A DNA stretch of 15,032 bases, from positions 1 to 15,032 of the forward strand of contig CAMVOG010000024.1 in NCBI GenBank assembly GCA_947169005.1. The letters are read 5' to 3'. The notes beneath the pieces were generated by a model. It saw only the letters and a program-made list of their open reading frames with translations, was not told the origin of the DNA and made no database searches. Positions 1 through 5,857 of the stretch are shown here, piece by piece. Each line of letters begins with the position of its first letter. The first letter of the stretch is position 1. Made by a program: the position numbers and the translations under genes. The stretch is from an uncultured Clostridia bacterium. GTDB lineage: Bacteria > Bacillota > Clostridia > Oscillospirales > Oscillospiraceae.

Positions 1-214
1 GGTTTTCGACACGAAGATGGACTTTTCCAAGAAGATCGAGCCCATCAAGGGGGAGCCCCCCAGCCCCCTGGACCTGCCCACCGGCTGCCCCTTCCAGGAC
101 CGCTGCGAGCATTGCATGGCCCGCTGCCGCGCGGAGAAGCCCAAGCTGCGGGAGCTGGAGCCCGGCCACGAGGTGGCCTGCTTCCTCTATGAGCGAGAGG
201 AGGCGAAGGCATGA
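1..214 (+). CDS. Oligopeptide/dipeptide-type ABC transporter ATP-binding protein, C-terminal end only (5' truncated by window)
   Basis: Reading from base 2, about 70 residues of a protein that begins upstream of the window end at a TGA at 212-214. The visible part is the C-terminal extension that follows the ATPase core in DppD/DppF/OppD/OppF proteins (the oligo_HPY region). It has a Pro-rich PPSPLDLPTGCPF segment, then Cys residues in GCPFQDRCEHC and a later MARC, then ELEPGHEVACF near the end. That pattern is typical of this family's tail, where spaced cysteines have been linked to an iron-sulfur cluster in some members. No Walker motifs are visible because they lie upstream. Family knowledge suggests it energises uptake of peptides or similar solutes at the inner face of the membrane. 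Its stop codon overlaps the start codon of the following lipoprotein gene (ATGA), so the two are probably translationally coupled. Substrate cannot be told from this fragment. Confidence 0.85.
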   Translation, partial: VFDTKMDFSKKIEPIKGEPPSPLDLPTGCPFQDRCEHCMARCRAEKPKLRELEPGHEVACFLYEREEAKA

Positions 215-1422
215 GAAAACTGACCGCGCTGCTGCTGGCCCTCTGCCTCTGCCTGAGCCTTGCCGCCTGCGCCGCGGCCCCCGCCGCCCCGAGCGGCGGG
301 AGCGGGAGCGAAACGGAGGTGCATAAGCTCGGCGTCATCGTCTACGACACCGGGGACGAGGAGGTCATCGGCTTCCGGGAGTATCTGCAGGGCTATATCG
401 AGGATAACTTCGAGATGGTCAAATTCGTCTACTCCGGCTCCATCGGCTCCGGCGAGGAGGAGCTGGACTTCATCCGCTCCGCCTGCGAGGAGGGCGTGGA
501 GGGCTTCCTGTCCTTTCTGAGCTACGATCTCCGGGCCGAGGTCGCCCTCTGCGAGGAGCTGGGCGCCTATTACCTGCTGGCCTCCGGCACCGTTTCCGCC
601 GAGGACTTCGACGCCGTGGCGGAGAACCCCTGGTTCCTGGGCGTGTTCGGCCCCGGCCAGCCCTTTGAGTTCCAGGCCGGCGCGGATATGGCCCGCTTCT
701 TCCTGCGGGAAAAGGTGGGCAGCCGCTACTTCATCCTCAGCGGCGGCGCGCCCCTGGGCAACGAAATGCACTATCAGCGCACCCTGGGCATCCTGGACGC
801 CTTCTCCAGCGCCTACGGCGTCGTCTTCCCCAGCACCCGCGCGGAGCTGGCCATGGCGGAGAAGCCCATCACCGTGGAGACCGAGCGCGTCACCGTGACC
901 ATCTGCCCCGGCTACGTTTCCGGCGAGGCCTTTTTCCAGACCGCCAAGGAAGCCTTCGAGGCGGGGAAGTACGACGCGGTGCTGTCCGTGCTGCCCCCGG
1001 TGGATATGATCGACGTGATCGGCAAGACGCCCCTGGCCGTGGTGGACAGCTACAACACCCGGAATTTCCAGCTTTTCGCCAAGGACACGCTGAAATTCGT
1101 GGTGGGCAAGTACAATTCCCTGGTGGGCCCCGCCTTCGCGCTGATGCTCAACGCCGTCACGGGCCACGCCGCGGACTTCCGGGACGGGGGCCGCGCCCTC
1201 CGGGTCACCCAGGGCTTCTGGATGTCGGACAGCGCCGAGGACTACAACGAGAAGTACGCCCTCTCCACCTCCGCCACCATGAACGCCTATAATTTCGACG
1301 ATCTCTCCCGCGTGATCCGCCTTTTCAACCCCGAGGCTGACGTGAACGAGCTCATCGCCCTGGCAGAGGCCTGCTCCTTCAGCGCCGTCCGCGCCAGAAG
1401 AGGCGGAACGATGGACAATTGA
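211..1422 (+). CDS. Lipoprotein resembling a type I periplasmic substrate-binding protein, 403 aa
   Basis: The N-terminus is a lipoprotein signal peptide: MRK, a Leu/Cys-rich hydrophobic core, and lipobox L17-A18-A19-C20. A Ser/Gly/Ala linker follows to about residue 35. The mature part (KLGVIVYDTGDEEVIGFREY onward) reads like alternating beta-alpha units of the periplasmic-binding-protein/LacI fold, with two hydrophobic strands typical of such domains (FILSGGAPLGNE, around residues 170-182, and AVLSVLPPVDMID, around 255-267). The natural role would be a membrane-anchored receptor for a solute or signal. Its start overlaps the stop of the upstream ABC ATPase (ATGA), so it is probably the last gene of that transporter operon. 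It does not look like the usual SBP_bac_5 receptor of oligopeptide systems, so it may be an accessory or sensory protein. The last residues (MDN) and the TGA stop are encoded inside a 7-bp repeat array. I do not recognise a specific family or substrate. Confidence 0.8.
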   Translation: MRKLTALLLALCLCLSLAACAAAPAAPSGGSGSETEVHKLGVIVYDTGDEEVIGFREYLQGYIEDNFEMVKFVYSGSIGSGEEELDFIRSACEEGVEGFLSFLSYDLRAEVALCEELGAYYLLASGTVSAEDFDAVAENPWFLGVFGPGQPFEFQAGADMARFFLREKVGSRYFILSGGAPLGNEMHYQRTLGILDAFSSAYGVVFPSTRAELAMAEKPITVETERVTVTICPGYVSGEAFFQTAKEAFEAGKYDAVLSVLPPVDMIDVIGKTPLAVVDSYNTRNFQLFAKDTLKFVVGKYNSLVGPAFALMLNAVTGHAADFRDGGRALRVTQGFWMSDSAEDYNEKYALSTSATMNAYNFDDLSRVIRLFNPEADVNELIALAEACSFSAVRARRGGTMDN

Positions 1423-1454
1423 CAATTGATAATTGACAATGGACAATGGACAAT
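1413..1454 (+). repeat. 7-bp tandem array A (GGACAAT/TGACAAT type), six units
   Basis: Six consecutive heptamers: GGACAAT, TGACAAT, TGATAAT, TGACAAT, GGACAAT, GGACAAT, followed by GGG. The array begins within the lipoprotein gene. Its second unit supplies the TGA stop codon at 1420-1422. It belongs to a set of 7-bp-period arrays in this window. Confidence 0.9.
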
Positions 1455-1483
1455 GGGTGACTGCTTGAAAGGGAATTCGTAAA

Positions 1484-1574
1484 ACGCACCGTAGGGGCGG
1501 CCTGAGGCGCTGAAAAGGGACGATAGCGCGCCGCACGTCCGGCTGGCGCCCAAAGGGCGCCCCTACGGTTGCGT
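1484..1574. repeat. About 91-bp element with inverted ends (MITE-like or dispersed intergenic repeat)
   Basis: The left end ACGCACCGTAGGGGCG (1484-1499) is the reverse complement of the right end CGCCCCTACGGTTGCGT (1558-1574), apart from one extra base; the inner 11 bp match perfectly. Inside, 1545-1561 is a perfect 7-bp stem with an AAA loop (GGCGCCC/GGGCGCC). There is no open reading frame with a ribosome binding site and no T-run after the hairpin, so it is not an ordinary terminator. Small GC-rich palindromic elements with CGTAGGGGCG-like ends are, to my recollection, scattered in clostridial genomes, but I cannot confirm copies elsewhere. It occupies most of the gap between the lipoprotein gene and the cad operon. 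Confidence 0.65.
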
Positions 1575-1590
1575 TGATTTCGAGCGTCAT

Positions 1591-1618
1591 ATCTCTTATC
1601 TCTTATCTTTTATCTTTT
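1591..1618 (+). repeat. 7-bp tandem array A2 (ATCTCTT/ATCTTTT), four units
   Basis: Four exact-phase heptamers: ATCTCTT twice, then ATCTTTT twice. The reverse complement (AAGAGAT, AAAAGAT) is the unit type found downstream of the MATE gene at 5435-5462, in opposite orientation. A pyrimidine-rich stretch and the cadC -35 box follow directly. Confidence 0.85.
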
Positions 1619-1636
1619 GCCCTCCCGTCTTTCCCC

Positions 1637-1665
1637 TTGACAGCGTCCCATCCTTGTGTTATCCT
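1637..1665 (+). promoter_or_regulatory. Sigma-70-type promoter of the cadC-cadA-MATE operon
   Basis: TTGACA at 1637-1642, a 17-bp spacer, and TATCCT at 1660-1665. Transcription would start near 1671-1673, at the left edge of the palindromic operator. Spacing and position relative to cadC are ideal; the assignment is from sequence only. Confidence 0.8.
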
Positions 1666-1671
1666 GTCTAC

Positions 1672-1691
1672 AGTTGAATGATTGTTCAACT
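1672..1691. promoter_or_regulatory. ArsR/SmtB-family operator palindrome
   Basis: A perfect inverted repeat AGTTGAA-N6-TTCAACT, containing the core TGAA-N6-TTCA that is the known recognition pattern of SmtB/CadC/CzrA repressors. It lies just downstream of the -10 box, over the expected transcription start and upstream of the AGGAGG of cadC. Binding of the repressor would therefore block initiation or promoter clearance. Release by Cd, Pb or Zn is expected from the family. Confidence 0.85.
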
Positions 1692-1707
1692 ATAGGAGGA
1701 TGATACC

Positions 1708-2094
1708 GTGGCTGAAAAAAAGAACGATGCGCTGAGCCCTCTGCCCGAGGAGGGAAGCTGTGACTGCGAGATGATCCATGAGGACGCCGTGGCCCGTGCC
1801 CGGGATGCCCAGGTCTCCGAGGAGGAGATCGGGCGGCTGGCGGCCCTGCTGAAGCTCTTCGGGGACCCGACCCGCCTGCGCCTGCTCCAGGCCCTGCGGC
1901 CCGGGGAGCTCTGCGTCTGCGACCTGGCGGCCCTGCTGGGCCTTACGAAATCCGCCGTTTCCCACCAGCTCAAGCTGCTGCGCATGGCGGACCTGGTCCG
2001 CTATCGCCGGGAGGGGCAGGTGCTCTGGTATTCCCTGGCAGACGAGCATGTTTCCGCCCTGCTGGACCTGGGCTTTGAGCATATCAACGAGTGA
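1708..2094 (+). CDS. cadC: ArsR/SmtB-family metal-sensing repressor, CadC-like, 128 aa
   Basis: A winged-helix dimeric repressor of metal-resistance genes. Start chosen: GTG at 1708, with AGGAGG at 1694-1699 eight bases upstream. The DNA-binding helix-turn-helix covers about residues 67-92 (ELCVCDLAALLGLT, then KSAVSHQLKLLR). Both classical metal sites can be read directly. The alpha-3N thiolate site has C18 and C20 in the N-terminal arm plus C69 and C71 in the ELCVCDL motif. The alpha-5 site has D112-x-H114-x10-H125-x2-E128, the exact ligand spacing of SmtB/CzrA/CadC. Family knowledge gives Cd(II)/Pb(II)/Bi(III) sensing at the first and Zn(II) binding at the second. The gene sits directly behind its own promoter and TGAA-N6-TTCA operator, so it should be autoregulated. 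The P1B ATPase follows 62 bp downstream. Function is highly likely; metal preference is an inference. Confidence 0.93.
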   Translation: MAEKKNDALSPLPEEGSCDCEMIHEDAVARARDAQVSEEEIGRLAALLKLFGDPTRLRLLQALRPGELCVCDLAALLGLTKSAVSHQLKLLRMADLVRYRREGQVLWYSLADEHVSALLDLGFEHINE

Positions 2095-2156
2095 TCGACC
2101 GGCTGAGCCGGAAAAAATGAAGCAGACCCCTGCGGCCTGCAATGTAAGGTGACAAT

Positions 2157-4091
2157 ATGAACAAGAAGCAGAAAAAGCTGCTGATCCGCATCATCATCGC
2201 GGCGGTACTCTTTGTGCCGCTCTATCTTATCAGCGAGGACATTGTAAAGCTCCCCTTCCTGGAGGCCATGCCGGAGCTGACGAAAAACGTCATTCTTTTC
2301 GTCTTCTTCCTCATTCCCTACCTGCTGGTGGGCTATGATATTCTCCGCAAGGCCTTTCTCGGCATCAGGAACAAGCAGGTCTTTGACGAAAACTTCCTCA
2401 TGACCGTCGCCACCGTGGGCGCCATCGTCCTGGGCGAGTACGGCGAGGGCGTGGCCGTCATGCTGCTCTACCAGGTGGGCGAGCTCTTCCAGAGCTACGC
2501 CGTGGGCAAGAGCCGCCGGAACATCACCGAGCTCATGGACATCCGCCCGGACTACGCCAACATCGAGGTGGACGGCGAGATCGAGCAGGTTGACCCGGAC
2601 GAGGTGGAGGTGGGCAGCATCATCGTGGTGCAGCCCGGCGAGAAGATCCCCCTGGACGGCGTGGTGGTGGAGGGCTCCTCCGCTTTGAACACCAGCGCCC
2701 TCACCGGCGAGAGCAAGCCCGTGGAGGTGGGCCCGGAGAGCGACGTGCTGTCCGGCAGCATCAACATGACGGGCGTGCTGAAGGTGCGCACCACCACGGA
2801 GTTCGAGGAATCCACCGCCTCCAAGATCCTGGACCTGGTGGAGAACGCCGCCTCCCGCAAGTCCAAGTCCGAGAACTTCATTTCCAAGTTTGCCAAGCTC
2901 TATACCCCCATCGTCTGCTACGCGGCCCTGGCCCTGGCCATCCTGCCCCCCCTGTTCATCATGCTTACGGGCGTCGGGCGGGAGGTCTATGAGAGCGTGG
3001 GCGCCATCTGGAGCACCTGGGTCCTCCGCGCCTGCACCTTCCTGGTCATCAGCTGCCCCTGCGCCGTGGTCATTTCCATCCCCCTCAGCTTCTTCGCGGG
3101 GCTGGGCGGAGCCAGCAACCAGGGTATCCTCATCAAGGGCTCCAACTACCTGGAGACCTTGTCTGAGGTCCGCGTGATCGCCTTTGACAAGACGGGCACC
3201 ATCACCAAGGGCAACTTCGCCGTCACCAGCGTCCACAAGAGCCCCATCGAGGACGCGAAGCTGCTGGAATACGCGGCCCTGGCCGAGTGCCACTCCTCCC
3301 ATCCCATCAGCCGCAGCCTCAAGGAGGCCTACGGCAAGCACATCGACCCCGCCCGGGTCACGGACGTGCAGGAGATCAGCGGCCACGGCATCACCGCCAA
3401 GGTGGACGGCGTGGACGTGGCCATCGGCAACGAGAAGCTCATGGCCCGCATCGGCGTGAGCTTTGAGGAGTGCCATCACGTGGGCACCCTGCTCCACATG
3501 GCCGTGGACGGCAAGTATTCCGGCCACATCGTCATTTCCGACGAGCTGAAGGAGCATTCCAAGGAGGCCATCGCCGCCCTGAAAAAGGCCGGCGTGGAAA
3601 AGACCGTCATGCTCACCGGCGACAACGAGACCGTCGCCAAGGCCGTGGCCGCCGAGGTGGGGCTCACGGACTACCGGGCGGGCCTGCTGCCCGCCGACAA
3701 GGTGAGCTGCGTGGAGGAGCTGCTGTCCGAATGCACCGGCTCCAAGCGCCTGGCCTTCGTGGGCGACGGCATCAACGACGCCCCCGTCCTGTCCCGGGCC
3801 GATATCGGCATCGCCATGGGCGCCCTGGGCTCCGACGCGGCCATCGAAGCCGCCGACGTGGTGCTGATGGACGACGATCCCATCAAGATCGCCAAGGCCA
3901 TCCGCATCTCCCGCAAGTGCCTGGGCATCGTGAAGCAGAATATCGTCTTCGCCCTGGCGGTGAAGTTCATCTGCCTGCTCCTGGCCGCCGTGGGCATCGC
4001 CAATATGTGGATCGCCATCATCGCCGACGTGGGCGTGATGATCCTGGCCGTTGCCAACGCCATCCGCTGCCTCTTCGTCAAGAAGCTATGA
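2157..4091 (+). CDS. cadA: P1B-type heavy-metal-exporting ATPase, CadA/ZntA group, 644 aa
   Basis: An ATP-driven exporter of Zn(II)/Cd(II)/Pb(II) in the cytoplasmic membrane. Motifs seen: actuator-domain TGES (183-186), membrane CPC (C300-P301-C302), phosphorylation motif D344-K-T-G-T, SHP with H382, TGDN (487-490) and GDGIND (536-541). Near the C-terminus K603 and D624 lie 21 residues apart, as do the K and D that with CPC define the ZntA-type (P1B-2) transport site. The first 75 residues hold two hydrophobic pairs and then FDENFLMTVATVGAIVLGEY, typical of this subfamily. Unlike many CadA/ZntA proteins there is no N-terminal GMTCxxC metal-binding domain; the protein starts almost directly with the first membrane helix. 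Start ATG 2157 follows an AAGGTG Shine-Dalgarno sequence. It is in the cadC operon, so metal-inducible control is expected. Its stop overlaps the start of the MATE gene (ATGA). Confidence 0.93.
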   Translation: MNKKQKKLLIRIIIAAVLFVPLYLISEDIVKLPFLEAMPELTKNVILFVFFLIPYLLVGYDILRKAFLGIRNKQVFDENFLMTVATVGAIVLGEYGEGVAVMLLYQVGELFQSYAVGKSRRNITELMDIRPDYANIEVDGEIEQVDPDEVEVGSIIVVQPGEKIPLDGVVVEGSSALNTSALTGESKPVEVGPESDVLSGSINMTGVLKVRTTTEFEESTASKILDLVENAASRKSKSENFISKFAKLYTPIVCYAALALAILPPLFIMLTGVGREVYESVGAIWSTWVLRACTFLVISCPCAVVISIPLSFFAGLGGASNQGILIKGSNYLETLSEVRVIAFDKTGTITKGNFAVTSVHKSPIEDAKLLEYAALAECHSSHPISRSLKEAYGKHIDPARVTDVQEISGHGITAKVDGVDVAIGNEKLMARIGVSFEECHHVGTLLHMAVDGKYSGHIVISDELKEHSKEAIAALKKAGVEKTVMLTGDNETVAKAVAAEVGLTDYRAGLLPADKVSCVEELLSECTGSKRLAFVGDGINDAPVLSRADIGIAMGALGSDAAIEAADVVLMDDDPIKIAKAIRISRKCLGIVKQNIVFALAVKFICLLLAAVGIANMWIAIIADVGVMILAVANAIRCLFVKKL

Positions 4092-5452
4092 GAGGCCAGA
4101 CCATTGATATGACGAGGGGCCCGCTTGCGGGCCCTCTCGTGCGCTTTATCCTGCCCCTGATCGGCAGCAGTATCTTCCAGCAGCTTTACAATACGGTGGA
4201 TTTCCTCTTCGTGGGGAACTTCCTGGATAAGACGGCCGCCGCCGCCGTGGGGGCCAGCGCCACCCTCATTACCTGCACCATCGGCCTCTTTTCGGGTATC
4301 TCCGTGGGCACCAGCGTGGTGGCTTCCCAGGCCGTGGGCGCGAAGGACGTCGACCGGGCGGAAAAGGTCGTCCACTCCTCGGTGCTCTTCGGCCTGGTGG
4401 GGGGGCTGCTGATCCTGGCCCTGGGCCTCGCTTTTTCCCCGGCTCTGCTGCGGGTCCTGCGCACGCCGGAGGAGGTCATGCCCCAGGCGCTGACCTATCT
4501 GCGCATCTACCTGCTCAGCGTGCCCATGCTGATCTTCTACAACATGGTCTCCGGCGGCATGCGCACCTATGGGGACACCCGCACCCCCTTCCTTGTGCTG
4601 GTGGTCTGCGGTATCCTCAACGTGGGGCTGGACGCGCTGTTCATCGTGTGGATCCCCCTGGGGGTGGCGGGCGTCGCCATCGCCACAACGATCACCCAGA
4701 GCCTCTCGGCCCTGCTGATCGGCTGGTTCGCCTCCCGGCCGGGCCGGATACTGCGCCTCTCCGCGAAGAAGCTGCATATGGATTGGGGCATTCTCAAGGC
4801 CGTGCTTTTCGTGGGCCTGCCCACGGGGGTGCAGACCGTTATCATCACCGTGTCCAACGTCATGGTGCAGTATTACATCAACGACTTCGGGGAGACGGCG
4901 GTGGCGGCCTTCGCCACCTATTATAAGGTGGAAAACTTCGTCTACCTGCCCATCATGGCCTTCGGCCAGGCGGCCACCACCTTCGCCGGGCAGAATACCG
5001 GGGCGGGGCAGTTCCGCCGCCTGCGAAAGGGCATCGTGTTCATCACCCTCGCCTCCTCGGTGCTGGTGGGCTGCCTGGCCGGGACGGTGTTGCTCTTCCC
5101 GCGCGCGATCTTCGGCCTCTTTATGAAGGACGCGGAGGTAGTCACCAACGCCCTCAAGATCGTGATGATCTCCTATCCCTTCTACTGGGTCTATCCCTTC
5201 CTGGAAATGCCCGGCGGCGCGGTGCGGGGCATGGGCTATTCCATCCACTCCATGGTGCTGGTGATATTGAACCTCTGCGTTATCCGCGTGAGCCTGCTGG
5301 CGGTCTTTTCCCGGACTTATCACACCATCGAGTCCCTGGGCTCCGTCTATCCCATCACCTGGGCCACCGCCGCGATCTGCTTCGTCGCGCTCTTCGCGAT
5401 TTTGATTACGAAGAAGATAAGGGAAGAGGACAAGATTAAAGATAAAGGATAA
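4088..5452 (+). CDS. MATE-family multidrug/cation efflux transporter, 454 aa
   Basis: A polytopic inner-membrane antiporter, with about twelve hydrophobic segments in two similar halves. Diagnostic MATE features are the N-terminal MTRGPLAGPLVRFILPLIGS followed by FQQLYNTVDFLFVGNF, then TFAGQNTGAGQFRRLRKG in the second half (about residues 297-315). Usual length is 440-470 residues, which fits. The start chosen is ATG 4088, which overlaps the ATPase stop (ATGA) and implies translational coupling; the alternative is ATG 4109, which begins at MTRGPL, the family's usual first residues. The 3' end is odd: the basic/acidic tail after ILITKK and the TAA stop lie in an A/G-rich 7-bp repeat array, so the C-terminus has probably been shaped by the repeat. 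The substrate is unknown. Its place behind cadC-cadA suggests co-induction with metal stress, but MATE pumps usually export organic cations or drugs rather than metals. Confidence 0.9.
   Translation: MRGQTIDMTRGPLAGPLVRFILPLIGSSIFQQLYNTVDFLFVGNFLDKTAAAAVGASATLITCTIGLFSGISVGTSVVASQAVGAKDVDRAEKVVHSSVLFGLVGGLLILALGLAFSPALLRVLRTPEEVMPQALTYLRIYLLSVPMLIFYNMVSGGMRTYGDTRTPFLVLVVCGILNVGLDALFIVWIPLGVAGVAIATTITQSLSALLIGWFASRPGRILRLSAKKLHMDWGILKAVLFVGLPTGVQTVIITVSNVMVQYYINDFGETAVAAFATYYKVENFVYLPIMAFGQAATTFAGQNTGAGQFRRLRKGIVFITLASSVLVGCLAGTVLLFPRAIFGLFMKDAEVVTNALKIVMISYPFYWVYPFLEMPGGAVRGMGYSIHSMVLVILNLCVIRVSLLAVFSRTYHTIESLGSVYPITWATAAICFVALFAILITKKIREEDKIKDKG
4112..4140 (+). other. Very strong RNA hairpin in the first codons of the MATE gene
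   Basis: ACGAG plus GGGCCCGC (4112-4124) pairs with GCGGGCCC plus CTCGT (4127-4140) around a two-base TT loop, with one bulged T at 4135: a 13-bp stem rich in GC. It lies 25 bases after the overlapping start codon and right behind the alternative ATG at 4109. No T-run follows, so it is not a standard terminator. It could dampen expression of the third gene relative to cadA. Confidence 0.6.
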
Positions 5453-5462
5453 GAGATAAGAA
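5435..5462 (+). repeat. 7-bp tandem array B1 (ATAAGAG-type), about four units
   Basis: Units ATTAAAG, ATAAAGG, ATAAGAG, ATAAGAA, with weaker 7-bp echoes on either side (GGACAAG before, AAAAATA after). The MATE stop codon TAA (5450-5452) is inside the third unit. The unit is the reverse complement of the CTCTTAT register of array A2. Confidence 0.75.
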
Positions 5463-5563
5463 AAAAATAAAAGATATTTGGCGTATCCCAATGAGCTGGC
5501 ACGTTGTTTTGAGCGCTGTGGAGTATATGCGCGTTGCCGCCGCTCCTGCTCCCCGAGCCCTTT

Positions 5564-5626
5564 GTTCTCTGAACCCTGCTGCCTGTTCCCTGAGCCCTGT
5601 TCCCTGAGCCCTGAGCCCTGTTCCCT
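5564..5626 (+). repeat. 7-bp tandem array B2 (GTTCCCT/GAGCCCT type), nine units
   Basis: Nine uninterrupted heptamers: GTTCTCT, GAACCCT, GCTGCCT, GTTCCCT, GAGCCCT, GTTCCCT, GAGCCCT, GAGCCCT, GTTCCCT. The TTGACA box of the riboswitch promoter begins 11 bases after the array. The preceding stretch 5463-5563 holds no gene with a ribosome binding site and no clear terminator for the cad operon. Confidence 0.9.
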
Positions 5627-5636
5627 CGTTTCCCCC

Positions 5637-5664
5637 TTGACAAACCCTCGCAAGCTGATATAAT
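5637..5664 (+). promoter_or_regulatory. Sigma-70-type promoter of the riboswitch-controlled CDF gene
   Basis: TTGACA at 5637-5642, a 16-bp spacer and a perfect TATAAT at 5659-5664. Transcription would start near 5671, giving a leader of about 190 nt that contains the riboswitch and terminator. The consensus strength fits a promoter whose output is set downstream by attenuation. Confidence 0.85.
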
Positions 5665-5699
5665 ACCCCTAAACTCTTTGCACTGCATCATGCTACAGT

Positions 5700-5780
5700 A
5701 CAAACTGATCAGGCCGGAGCGCTATGCTCGGAGCCGGGTTACTTACGTAACAGTGGAATGACACCCACGGGACAGTAGGA
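5700..5780 (+). promoter_or_regulatory. NiCo riboswitch (czcD motif) aptamer
   Basis: The leader RNA matches what I recall of the NiCo consensus: CTGATCAGGC, GAGCCGGG, AACAG and GGGACAGT, in order at a four-way junction. Stems readable from the sequence are P1 ACTG (5704-5707) with CAGT (5773-5776); P2 GAGC (5717-5720) with GCTC (5726-5729); P3 GTTAC (5738-5742) with GTAAC (5747-5751) around TTAC; and P4 GTGG (5753-5756) with CCAC (5765-5768). NiCo RNAs bind Ni(II) or Co(II) cooperatively and usually sit upstream of CDF (czcD-type) exporters, exactly the arrangement here. The 3' part of the aptamer is shared with a terminator, so metal binding should permit read-through. The class was assigned from memory of the consensus, not by a covariance search. 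Confidence 0.87.
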
Positions 5781-5806
5781 CTTTGCTGCTCTCGCGGGTG
5801 TTTTTT
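5761..5806 (+). terminator. Riboswitch-controlled intrinsic terminator
   Basis: ACACCC (5761-5766) pairs with GGGTGT (5796-5801); CGGG (5768-5771) pairs with CTCG (5791-5794) with one G-T wobble; AGTAG (5774-5778) pairs with CTGCT (5786-5790). Six T residues follow from 5801. The 5' arm uses P4 bases (5765-5768) and P1 bases (5774-5776) of the aptamer, so the two folds exclude each other. This predicts termination without metal and read-through with Ni or Co bound. Confidence 0.85.
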
Positions 5807-5857
5807 ATACCGAAGAGAAAGCAAGTGTGATGAAAACCTTTTCGGGAGGCTGCTGTT

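Noticed and set aside
1545..1570. Possible intrinsic terminator for the lipoprotein gene
   Set aside because: The 7-bp GC stem is not followed by a T-run; it is part of the inverted-end element.
187..1590. A 467-codon minus-strand frame across the lipoprotein gene
   Set aside because: Antisense shadow of a gene with a clear signal peptide and lipobox; its composition is unlike a real protein, and part of it translates the heptamer repeats.
1413..1618. Possible CRISPR array
   Set aside because: The repeats are contiguous heptamers with no spacers, and there are no cas genes.
2098..2115. A small hairpin CCGGC-TGA-GCCGG between cadC and cadA
   Set aside because: Five base pairs followed by A residues, not T; too weak to be called a terminator or attenuator.
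2001..3557. A 518-codon minus-strand frame across cadC/cadA
   Set aside because: Antisense to all the P-type ATPase motifs; His/Asp/Gly/Val-rich composition with no recognisable domain.
3470..4087. A 5' extension of the MATE frame by 206 codons
   Set aside because: The region is the out-of-frame 3' end of cadA; residues there are Arg/Gly/His-rich junk, and MATE homology begins after ATG 4088.
3671..5653. A 660-codon minus-strand frame across the end of cadA and the MATE gene
   Set aside because: Shadow frame; its N-terminus translates array B2 and the rest is His/Arg/Gln-rich without motifs.
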